Part shown: positions 41,028-48,214 of the stretch, in pieces | How the letters are laid out: the number at the start of each line of letters is the position of its first letter | How positions within the stretch are numbered: the stretch's first letter is position 1 | Source: an uncultured Christensenella sp. | Lineage (GTDB): Bacteria; Bacillota; Clostridia; Christensenellales; Borkfalkiaceae | NCBI GenBank assembly: GCA_910583545.1 | Contig: CAJTXM010000006.1 | Span: 1-64,000, forward strand | DNA: 64,000 bases | Reading direction: 5' to 3' | Notes under the pieces: generated by a model | Told to the model about the DNA's origin: nothing | Database searches by the model: none | Seen by the model: the letters and a program-made list of their open reading frames with translations, nothing else | Translations under genes and position numbers: made by a program

Positions 41028-41966
41028 TTATTTCTTCCAAATTTTTATTTGATTACTGTTGCCGTAATAGAATTTTATACCGTCGATTTCTATGGTTTGA
41101 ACAATCGTAAGAAAACCGCTGTAATTATCAGACATCATAACCGCTACACAACCGTTATATGTTCCGTCATATTCGTTGACATTTATTTCCAATTTTTTAC
41201 CTAACAGTTTTTCTAAGTAGTCTAAATCTTTATCTATCAAATGCCCATCAAAATATGACTGTTTAACCGCCACTTCGGTTTCAACTGACAGTTTTTCGGG
41301 TGTTTTAGGCAAAGGTTTATAATCTTCTCCCATTACCTCTTCGTTACCGCTACGCCCGCAATTATGGTAATACGCGATGCTCATTAAATCTTCACGAGTG
41401 ATATAGCCCAACCAATAAGCTTCAGCGACTGTATAAAAACCGTTCTCTCCTATTTCATTTTTCAAATTACTAATTTTAATCCATATTAATATTCTTTGGT
41501 TATTCCAATAATATAACGTTATATCTTCAATCTTCTCTTCCCAATTATTATATTCAATCAAATTATTACCAACATTCACAATACTTGCGACCGTGTTTCC
41601 GTAAGTTCCGAAATAATTGAACCAAATTTCTTCTTTTGTATGGTTGATTTTATATTGCTCCCAATACTCGGAACTATAAAACGAGTCTTTCATTGCTTGA
41701 TCTGTCGTTTTGCTCAGTCTTTCCGGCACCATAGGTAACGGAGTATAATTTTTACTCATAACATTTTCGTTTCCTTTACGTCCGTTATTATAATAATAAG
41801 CTATACTCATAACCTGCTCGCGGGTTAAATAGCCTTTTTCGTACGCCTGCGTTACGGTGTAAAATTCGCCATCTTCAAGCGTTTCGTTATTCGTGCAACC
41901 GACTAACGCAAAAGCAGTTATAACAACTGAAACAACGGACAAAATAAATGCAATTAACTTTTTCAT
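41028..41966 (-). CDS. Lipoprotein with two copies of an unknown ~140-aa module
   Basis: Protein of 312 residues with a lipoprotein signal (ALVGC near 24). The mature part consists of two related modules: one begins GEFYTVTQAYEKGYLTREQV near 33, the other GFYTVAEAYWLGYITREDL near 172. Each continues SIAYYxNxGRxGNE, a PLP...PE(R/K)LS stretch, a variable middle and a closing strand IWIK/IKIWKK. The same module occurs once in the lipoprotein gene at 43100. Function unknown. GGGAG precedes the ATG; the protease gene starts 3 nt downstream of the stop, so the two are surely cotranscribed. Confidence 0.78.
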   Translation of the reverse strand: MKKLIAFILSVVSVVITAFALVGCTNNETLEDGEFYTVTQAYEKGYLTREQVMSIAYYYNNGRKGNENVMSKNYTPLPMVPERLSKTTDQAMKDSFYSSEYWEQYKINHTKEEIWFNYFGTYGNTVASIVNVGNNLIEYNNWEEKIEDITLYYWNNQRILIWIKISNLKNEIGENGFYTVAEAYWLGYITREDLMSIAYYHNCGRSGNEEVMGEDYKPLPKTPEKLSVETEVAVKQSYFDGHLIDKDLDYLEKLLGKKLEINVNEYDGTYNGCVAVMMSDNYSGFLTIVQTIEIDGIKFYYGNSNQIKIWKK

Positions 41967-42057
41967 ATTGCTCCCTTTTAATATTATTTATATGGAAATT
42001 TTTTACATTATAACAAAAATGCCGTTTTGTGTCAATAGTGAGTTTGGTTTTCACCGC

Positions 42058-42078
42058 GCAAGTTTATTTTACATTTGC
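42058..42078. repeat. 21-bp repeat, copy shared with 63803
   Basis: GCAAGTTTATTTTACATTTG plus one further base is identical to 63803-63823. It could be the end of a vanished mobile element; no transposase is near either copy. Confidence 0.55.
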
Positions 42079-42079
42079 A

Positions 42080-42493
42080 TTATCGAATGGCATAACGCTT
42101 TGAAACAAGATTCTTCACTTCGTTCAGAATGACAGTGTGGTTACAAATGCTATAACGATACGAAAAAACTCCACATTCATTGTATTGATATTTTTCGGTA
42201 TATAAATCAGCAAATATAATTTTCGAAACAGCATCTATTTCTTTGAAATAATTAAAATGAATTTCATTTAAATAATTATATGAACTTTTTAAAATTACAC
42301 AAACCTCATTATCCTCAAATTTCATATCAATTGTAGGTTCTTGATAATATTTTAAAACATCTCTATCATCTTCGCTTAGCTCAACATTATTTATTTCTGC
42401 ATTACCATTTTTCGGTATAAACGAAATACAAGTAACCAGCGTTAGAAAACCTATTAATAAAACCAAATAAATTCCTTTTTTTAATTTAATCAT
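42080..42493 (-). pseudogene. Truncated propeptide-like secreted protein, 137 aa
   Basis: N-terminus (about 1-35) is a Sec signal with a possible cleavage after NGNA. Residues 40-105 match the neighbouring 159-residue protein (LSEDDRDVLKYYQEPTIDMK versus LSEADKDVLKYHQEPTLDRD, then DNEVCVILKS). The match stops at about 110. From there the ORF runs into a dispersed repeat that encodes VILNEVKNL and stops. The second half of the propeptide-like fold, including the IAQPNY segment of the paralogue, is missing, so it is probably a broken copy. GGAGGAG precedes the ATG, so it may still be translated. Confidence 0.6.
42090..42137. repeat. Dispersed repeat fragment (VILNEVKNL-encoding type)
   Basis: The stretch around CAAGATTCTTCACTTCGTTC followed by AGAATGACA encodes VILNEVKNL on the minus strand. 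From general knowledge, near-identical pieces recur in many gut bacterial genomes as part of small intergenic repeats. Here it ends the 137-residue ORF. No second copy was noticed in the window. Confidence 0.5.
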
Positions 42494-42531
42494 TTTACTC
42501 CTCCGTAAATTTTTAGAATTTGAAATTAATT

Positions 42532-43011
42532 TTAATTATCAACGGGATAACTAATATAATTAGGTTGAGCAATTAAAACCATATCCAAAGTCTCTAATAA
42601 ATTGCAAATATCTAAAATTTTCTCTTTACTGTGCACTTCAAGTATAAAATCAAACATATGATTTTCTTCCGACTTATTCAAAGGAAATTTTCCGTTTTTA
42701 CTGTACGGAATTTCACGCGTATATAAATCAACGTATAATATTTTAGAAACTTTTTCTACTATTTTAAAATCCTCAAAATATAATTCTTCCAAATCATCGA
42801 ATGCACTTTTTAAAATTACACAAACTTCATTATCCTTAAAATCCCTATCAAGTGTCGGTTCTTGATGATATTTAAGGACGTCTTTATCCGCCTCACTGAG
42901 CGGAGTTTCAACCGTGTTTTTATCACAGTTTGCGCCTGTAAAAACGGGTATTACCGCCAATGCAAGAAAGACCAACAAAACTGCTTTGAATTTGCTTAAT
43001 AATTTCTTCAT
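42532..43011 (-). CDS. Free-standing subtilase-propeptide-like secreted protein, 159 aa
   Basis: Signal peptide at about 1-30 (VFTGANC; a poor lipobox, so either lipoprotein or cleaved). The mature part resembles the propeptide of the nearby subtilase. DFKDNEVCVILKS aligns with NFEDDNLIVVLDS, and ILEVHSKEKILDICNLLETL followed by DMVLIAQPNY aligns with the subtilase stretch from IYLKNKSKEN to SVISAEPNY. I9-type propeptides act as intramolecular chaperones and inhibitors; a separate copy could inhibit or fold the protease in trans. This is inference from alignment by eye. AAGGAG precedes the ATG. Confidence 0.75.
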   Translation of the reverse strand: MKKLLSKFKAVLLVFLALAVIPVFTGANCDKNTVETPLSEADKDVLKYHQEPTLDRDFKDNEVCVILKSAFDDLEELYFEDFKIVEKVSKILYVDLYTREIPYSKNGKFPLNKSEENHMFDFILEVHSKEKILDICNLLETLDMVLIAQPNYISYPVDN

Positions 43012-43099
43012 ACAACTCCTTATTTGATTTTTTCAATTTCTTATTATATTTTATGATAGCATATTATAATAGATTAAGCAAATATTTTTTAATGCTTAA

Positions 43100-43624
43100 C
43101 TATGCCCTCGTTTCTTCTGTTTTTATCCAGATAAGCATCCCGTTGCCGTCGCTGTATTGAATATTTATATCTCCGACTTGTTCGGTCCACAAAGCGCAAG
43201 TATAACCTGTAAAATTGTCGGTCATCTTAACCGCTATGCAATCGCCATACGTGCCGTTATATTCAAATATAGTTACTTGAAGTTTTTCGCCCGCTAATTC
43301 TTCATTAGCTTTTAAATCCTCTTCTTTCCAACGATGATCAATATAAGTTTGTCTGAGCGATGCTTCCGTTACTTTCGACAGTTTTTCGGGAGTTTTAAGT
43401 AAAGGTTGATAATCTTCGCTCATTATTTCTTCATTGTGACTTCTGCCGCCGTTGTGATAATAAGCAATACTCATAACCTGTTCGCGCGTTAAATAGCCCT
43501 TTTCGTATGCTTCGGTTACGGTGTAAAATTTGCCATCTTCAAGTTTTTCATCATTTTTGCCGCATCCGACAGCACACAACAGCAAGCACACAGGTACAAG
43601 CAAAAAACTTAAAAGTTTTTTCAT
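43100..43624 (-). CDS. Lipoprotein with one copy of the unknown ~140-aa module
   Basis: Protein of 174 residues with a clear lipobox (CAVGC near 21). The mature part has one module: GKFYTVTEAYEKGYLTREQV near 32, SIAYYHNGGRSHNEE, LLKTPEKLS, a FEYNGTYGDCIAVKMTDNFT stretch near 115-135, and closing strand LIWIK. It is most similar to the second module of the 312-residue lipoprotein (EYDGTYNGCVAVMMSDNYS). Probably tethered outside the membrane. It heads the AT-rich cassette that ends with the subtilase. Function unknown. Confidence 0.78.
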   Translation of the reverse strand: MKKLLSFLLVPVCLLLCAVGCGKNDEKLEDGKFYTVTEAYEKGYLTREQVMSIAYYHNGGRSHNEEIMSEDYQPLLKTPEKLSKVTEASLRQTYIDHRWKEEDLKANEELAGEKLQVTIFEYNGTYGDCIAVKMTDNFTGYTCALWTEQVGDINIQYSDGNGMLIWIKTEETRA

Positions 43625-43726
43625 AATTTCTCTCTTCTTTATTACTTTTATATTTTACTAAATTTTACCATAATTTTTTAAATCTGTCAATAGCTGGTCT
43701 GATTGCGTATCGGCGCCCCTCTGCTT

Positions 43727-43765
43727 AAAAAAAGAACTCTGTCAAAGCAAACAGAGTTCTTTTTA
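43727..43765. terminator. Terminator after ligA
   Basis: AGAACTCTGT/ACAGAGTTCT stem flanked by A7 on the left and T5 on the right, directly beyond the ligA stop. Confidence 0.9.
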
Positions 43766-43766
43766 C

Positions 43767-45704
43767 TTAAAGCATATTTTTAAATTCTTCTTCGCCGATG
43801 ATTTTTACGTTCAGTTTTTTAGCTTTGTCTAATTTCGAGCCTGCCGACTCGCCTGCGATAACGAGCGTGGTTTTTGCGGTGACAGAGCTCTGACATTCTC
43901 CACCGCGTTCTTCGATAAGCTTCTGCGCTTCACTGCGTTTGAGAGTTGAAAGCGTGCCCGTCAGCACTACGAATTCGCCCGAAAACACGCCCGAAACGGA
44001 TTTGTTTTCTTTAACTTTTGGAGTTATTCCGGAATTTAAAAGGTTTTTAACCTCTTTTGCGTTGTCTTCGTCCTTAAACCAGTTTACGATAGCTTCAGCG
44101 GTGACTTCGCCGATATTTTCAAGCGATAAAAGTTCTTCCCTATCCGCCTTTGCAATGTTTTCAAGACTTTTAAAATACTTCGCTAAATCCTTTGCGGCGA
44201 CCTTGCCCACTCCGTCTATTCCGAGTGCGAAAATGAATCTGTCCAAACTCACGGACTTGCTCTTTTCTATTGCCGTCAAAAGATTTTTTATCTTTTTATC
44301 CTTGAACCCGTCAAGCTTTTCCAAATCCTCGGAATTCAGAGCGTAAAGACGGGAACAGTTGCGAAGATCGAGATTATCGTACATCTGACCTGCGGTCATC
44401 TCCGAAAGTCCCTCGATATCCATAGCGTCTTTCTGCGCGAAATGCTCCACCTTGCCGATAATTCTCGGACGGCAGAACCTGTTCGGGCAGAACAGGTTTG
44501 CGCCGTTTTCCACAACTTTGCTGTCACAGAAAGGGCACTTTTCGGGCTTTGAAACAGGCACGCTGCCCTCCGCGTGCGCGACTGCGCCTAAAATTTCGGG
44601 AATGACTTCGTTTGAACGGCGGATGAGCACACGGCTTCCGACCTTGACGTCCTTTTTGGTCAAATCTCCGAAGTTGTTCAAGGTTGCTTTTCTGACCGTC
44701 GCGCCGCCTAAGTCGACAGGCTCTACAAGCGCAAGCGGAGTGAGCTTTCCCGTACGTCCGACCTGCCACTTTATTTCGTTTACGACGGTTTCCCTCTCCT
44801 CTGCTTCGAATTTATACGCAATCGCAAAGCGCGGAAATTTATCAGTATAGCCGAGAGCTTCCCTTGCCGTGCAGTCGTTGAGCTTAATAACCGCGCCGTC
44901 GGTTAAAACGTCGATATTCTTGCGTTCCAACTCGATTTCCTCAATGGCGGAACGAACTTCTTCTACAGATTTGCAGACGCGAAGAAAGGGATAAACCTTA
45001 AAACCGTTTTTCTTTAAAAAACCGAAATGTTCTTCCTGCGTTTCCAAAAAGCCGTCGCTTAAAAAATTGACGTTGTAAAAGAGAATTTCGCATTTGCGCT
45101 CGGCAGTGATTTTGGGGTCGAGATTGCGGATAGCGCCCGCGACGGCGTTGCGCGCGTTTTTGAGCTGTTCTTTTGCTGTCTGATTATATTTTTCAAGCAC
45201 GCTGAGCCGAATAACCGCTTCGCCCTGAATTTCGGCAACGCCCTTGTAATCTATCGTAAGGGGAAAAGATTTTATTGTAAGACACTGCGCCGTGACGTCC
45301 TCGCCGACGACGCCGTTTCCCCTCGTCGTAGCGCGCACGAATCTGCCGTTTTCGTAAGTCAAGCACATTGTAAGACCGTCGAACTTATATTCGACGGTGT
45401 ATTCGGGATTTTCGACCGCCTTTCCGACGCGCGTGAAAAAGGCGTCGAGCTCGTCATAGCTCACCGACTTGTCGAGGCTGTAAAGCCTTGCGATATGAGT
45501 ATGACGCTCAAAGCCCTTCATCGGCTCGCCCCCGACTCTCCTGGTAGGGCTGTCGAAGCGGACTTCGCCCGTTTCCTCCTCTAAACGCTTCAATTCGTCG
45601 TAGAGTTTATCGTACTCTCTGTCGGGAACGGACGGGTTATCTAAAACGTAATATTCATACGCCCATTGATTTAAAGTTTTAATTAAATAATCGACTCTAT
45701 CCAT
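43767..45704 (-). CDS. ligA: NAD-dependent DNA ligase LigA
   Basis: Replicative ligase of 645 residues. The N-terminal Ia domain (YYVLDNPSVPDREYDKL) is followed by the adenylation site VEYKFDGLTM near 108, where the catalytic Lys sits in KFDG (KxDG). The OB domain, a four-Cys zinc finger (CPFCDSK...CPNRFC near 395), helix-hairpin-helix repeats (about 440-560) and a C-terminal BRCT domain (about 575-645) complete the normal order. pcrA lies 181 bp upstream on the same strand, the usual pcrA-ligA pairing. The start has only a distant AAGG; a TATGAT box ends 5 nt before the ATG. Confidence 0.96.
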   Translation of the reverse strand: MDRVDYLIKTLNQWAYEYYVLDNPSVPDREYDKLYDELKRLEEETGEVRFDSPTRRVGGEPMKGFERHTHIARLYSLDKSVSYDELDAFFTRVGKAVENPEYTVEYKFDGLTMCLTYENGRFVRATTRGNGVVGEDVTAQCLTIKSFPLTIDYKGVAEIQGEAVIRLSVLEKYNQTAKEQLKNARNAVAGAIRNLDPKITAERKCEILFYNVNFLSDGFLETQEEHFGFLKKNGFKVYPFLRVCKSVEEVRSAIEEIELERKNIDVLTDGAVIKLNDCTAREALGYTDKFPRFAIAYKFEAEERETVVNEIKWQVGRTGKLTPLALVEPVDLGGATVRKATLNNFGDLTKKDVKVGSRVLIRRSNEVIPEILGAVAHAEGSVPVSKPEKCPFCDSKVVENGANLFCPNRFCRPRIIGKVEHFAQKDAMDIEGLSEMTAGQMYDNLDLRNCSRLYALNSEDLEKLDGFKDKKIKNLLTAIEKSKSVSLDRFIFALGIDGVGKVAAKDLAKYFKSLENIAKADREELLSLENIGEVTAEAIVNWFKDEDNAKEVKNLLNSGITPKVKENKSVSGVFSGEFVVLTGTLSTLKRSEAQKLIEERGGECQSSVTAKTTLVIAGESAGSKLDKAKKLNVKIIGEEEFKNML

Positions 45705-45730
45705 TAAAAATCATACCTTATATAAAAATG

Positions 45731-45885
45731 AAACGCAGAGATACGGGCAGAAAGAGGCGCGCGAGGAAAACCTGAAGGAATTTACAAAGACGTAAATGTC
45801 GCACCGATGACGAGGGTTCCCTTTGGGAAACGTCACACTGAAAGTTGCCGCAGCGCAACAATGTTATGCGAAGTATATATGCGTT
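45731..45885. other. Structured non-coding stretch between pcrA and ligA
   Basis: No credible ORF. It contains several compact inverted repeats: ATTTAC...GTAAAT near 45780-45797, a nested GGTTCCC...GGGAAAC inside TGACG...CGTCA near 45805-45832, and GTTGC...GCAAC near 45844-45859. AAACGCA near the left end is mirrored by TGCGTTT near the right end. It may be a small palindromic repeat element or a structured leader of ligA. Confidence 0.4.
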
Positions 45886-48084
45886 TTACAGTATCTCTAA
45901 CGGCGCCAAGGAAGCAGATAATTCCTTGATGCCCTGCCCGTCGAACGCGACGTTTAAAGTCGTTCCGCCGTTCTTGACGGCGATGATCATTCCAAGACCG
46001 AATTTTTTGTGCATTACCTTCATACCTACACTGTATGATTTTTGCTCGGACGCAGGTTTTTTAAACGGGGCGCCGAAAGACGGCTTGAAATTTGCCGTAG
46101 ACGGGGCGATATCGCTCTGGTATCCGCTGTCGTCGTCATAGAAATTCGAACGGTAATTATTGATAACGGGTCGGGGCTGAGATTTTATTCCGAGCACGGA
46201 CGAGAGTTCGGAAATGAATTTAGACGGCATAGAAATCTGTCTGTGTCCGTACAGAAACCTCGACTTCGAGCGGGTGAGATAAAGCATTTCTTTGGCTCTG
46301 GTTATGGCAACGTACATAAGCCGTCTTTCCTCTTCCGTGTCTCTGCCGTCGCCCTCGGCGCGCGACGAGGGCATAATTCCGTCTTCGAGTCCGCAGATGA
46401 ACACGCAGGGAAATTCAAGCCCCTTGACGGCGTGAATAGTGGCGATTGTCACATAATCGCTCTCGTCCATTTCGTCGGTGTCGGAATACAGCGTAACCTG
46501 ACTTAAATATTCGTCCAAAGACGCATCGGGATTGAGCCGTGAAAAATCGTCCACGGACGCGATAAATTCGTCGATATTCGCGAGCTTGCCGTCGCCCTCG
46601 TCCGTGCCGTCGTCGTAGGCTGAACGAATTTCCGAAAGGGAAATAACGTCCCTGACGAGCTGTGCCACGGGCACGGAATGCGACAGAATGATAAAATCTT
46701 TGATAAGCGCGGAAAAATCTTTAAGCTTTGATTTGGTGCCCGAAGATACGCCGAGTTCGTCGCAGTCGAGGCAGGCGTCGTACAAAGACATACCCGTCTG
46801 CCTTGCGTATGCGTTCATTACCTCTAACGTCTTTCCGCCTATTCCCCTCTTGGGAACGTTGATAATGCGCTCCGCCGCCTCGCTGTCGAATGGGTTGGAA
46901 ATCAGCCTTAAATAAGCTAAAATATCCTTGATTTCCTTTCTCTCGAAGAAGCGGAAACCGCCGAAAACTTTATAAGGAATATTGTATTTTAAAAACTCCT
47001 GCTCGTACGAACGCGTGAGCGCGTTTATACGCATAAGAACGGCATAGTCGGAATAGCGCGCGCCTTTCGCCACGCCGTCGGCAATCTTTCTTGCGGTGAA
47101 CAGCGCCTCTCCGCTCTCCTCTTCCGCCTGATAATATTCGGGCTTTGCGCCGTCGCCTGCCTTAGTCCACAGAGTCTTGCCCCTGCGGTTGGCGTTGTTC
47201 TTTATTATACAGTTTGCAAGCGACAAAATATTGCCCGTAGAGCGGTAATTGCGCTCTAACTTGTAAATTTTCGCGCCCTGAAAATCTTTGTCGAATTTTA
47301 AAATATTTTCTATCTGTGCGCCGCGCCAGCCGTAAATAGACTGGTCGTCGTCGCCGACGGCAAACAGGTTGCCGTGTTTATTTGCGAGCAGTTTTATTAT
47401 ATTGTACTGAACGGTGTTAGTGTCCTGAAATTCGTCGACGTGGATATACCTGAACTTATCCGAAAGATAGTCGCGCGTTTCGCTGTCGCATCTTAAAAGG
47501 CGCAGAGTTTCCGTCAACAGGTCGTCGAAGTCCAGAGCGTTATTTTCTTTCAGGCGCCGACAGTACTTTTCGTAGATGATAACGATATCGTCGATACCCC
47601 TTTCGAAGGCGTATTTTCTGCCGTACTCTTCGGGATCCATACCGAGCATTTTTGCGTTTCCGATATGATACTTAGTACTCTTTAAAAGCTGTTCGTCGTC
47701 GAAATCGAGTTCCCTGAACACCTTTTTTATGACGTTGTTTCTCTCTACGTCGCTGTAAATCGAAAAACCGTGTTTTATGCCTATTCTGTCGCCGTAGTCT
47801 CTGAGAATCTTAACGCACATAGAGTGAATCGTACAGATCCATCGGCTGTCGCCCTGACCGAGCATTTTTTCAAGCCGCTCTTTCATTTCGCCTGCGGCTT
47901 TGTTGGTAAAGGTTATTGCGAGAATCTGCGAAAGCGCCGCCTTGCCCTCGCCGATTATGTAAGCTATACGCGACGTAAGTACGCGCGTCTTTCCGCTCCC
48001 TGCGCCGGCAAGCACCAGCACGGCGCCTTCGGTATCGGTGACGGGTTTTATCTGTTCTTCGTTAAGCGATTCAAGTAATTCCAT
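45886..48084 (-). CDS. pcrA: ATP-dependent DNA helicase PcrA/UvrD
   Basis: SF1A helicase of 732 residues, 3'-5' translocase in repair and plasmid replication. Motifs in order: Q-motif LNEEQIKPV at the N-terminus, Walker A LAGAGSGKTRVLTSRI near 28, Ia FTNKAAGEMKERL, motif II VDEFQDTN near 218, III GDDDQSIYGWRG near 250, IV, V TIHAVKGLEFPCVFI near 560, VI RRLMYVAITRAKE near 600, and a C-terminal tudor-like tail. I chose the ATG at 48084 (MELLESLNEEQ). It has no Shine-Dalgarno and lies 7 nt after a TATAAT box, so it should be leaderless; a longer ORF start would lie inside the promoter. Confidence 0.95.
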   Translation of the reverse strand: MELLESLNEEQIKPVTDTEGAVLVLAGAGSGKTRVLTSRIAYIIGEGKAALSQILAITFTNKAAGEMKERLEKMLGQGDSRWICTIHSMCVKILRDYGDRIGIKHGFSIYSDVERNNVIKKVFRELDFDDEQLLKSTKYHIGNAKMLGMDPEEYGRKYAFERGIDDIVIIYEKYCRRLKENNALDFDDLLTETLRLLRCDSETRDYLSDKFRYIHVDEFQDTNTVQYNIIKLLANKHGNLFAVGDDDQSIYGWRGAQIENILKFDKDFQGAKIYKLERNYRSTGNILSLANCIIKNNANRRGKTLWTKAGDGAKPEYYQAEEESGEALFTARKIADGVAKGARYSDYAVLMRINALTRSYEQEFLKYNIPYKVFGGFRFFERKEIKDILAYLRLISNPFDSEAAERIINVPKRGIGGKTLEVMNAYARQTGMSLYDACLDCDELGVSSGTKSKLKDFSALIKDFIILSHSVPVAQLVRDVISLSEIRSAYDDGTDEGDGKLANIDEFIASVDDFSRLNPDASLDEYLSQVTLYSDTDEMDESDYVTIATIHAVKGLEFPCVFICGLEDGIMPSSRAEGDGRDTEEERRLMYVAITRAKEMLYLTRSKSRFLYGHRQISMPSKFISELSSVLGIKSQPRPVINNYRSNFYDDDSGYQSDIAPSTANFKPSFGAPFKKPASEQKSYSVGMKVMHKKFGLGMIIAVKNGGTTLNVAFDGQGIKELSASLAPLEIL

Positions 48085-48091
48085 ATAAGAA

Positions 48092-48120
48092 ATTATAACA
48101 TATCCGCGTCCGAAATACAA
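48092..48120 (-). promoter_or_regulatory. Promoter of pcrA (leaderless)
   Basis: TTGTAT (48115-48120), 17-bp spacer, TATAAT (48092-48097) on the minus strand, 7 nt before the pcrA ATG. Confidence 0.7.
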
Positions 48121-48139
48121 TTAAAATTTATCATAATAA

Positions 48140-48176
48140 TTAAACCCTGCCGAGGCAAATTGCCTCGGCAGGGTAT
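48140..48176 (-). terminator. Terminator after the large surface-protein gene
   Basis: 15-bp perfect stem ACCCTGCCGAGGCAA/TTGCCTCGGCAGGGT with a one-base loop on paper (realistically 3-5), then TTTAATTAT on the minus strand. Confidence 0.85.
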
Positions 48177-48214
48177 TTGATATGCACTTTTTTGAAAATA
48201 AGCTCACAAGTTTT

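Noticed and set aside
45886..48120. Longer pcrA ORF starting at 48120
   Set aside because: Its first 12 codons cover the predicted promoter, and the family N-terminus is MELLESLNEEQ.
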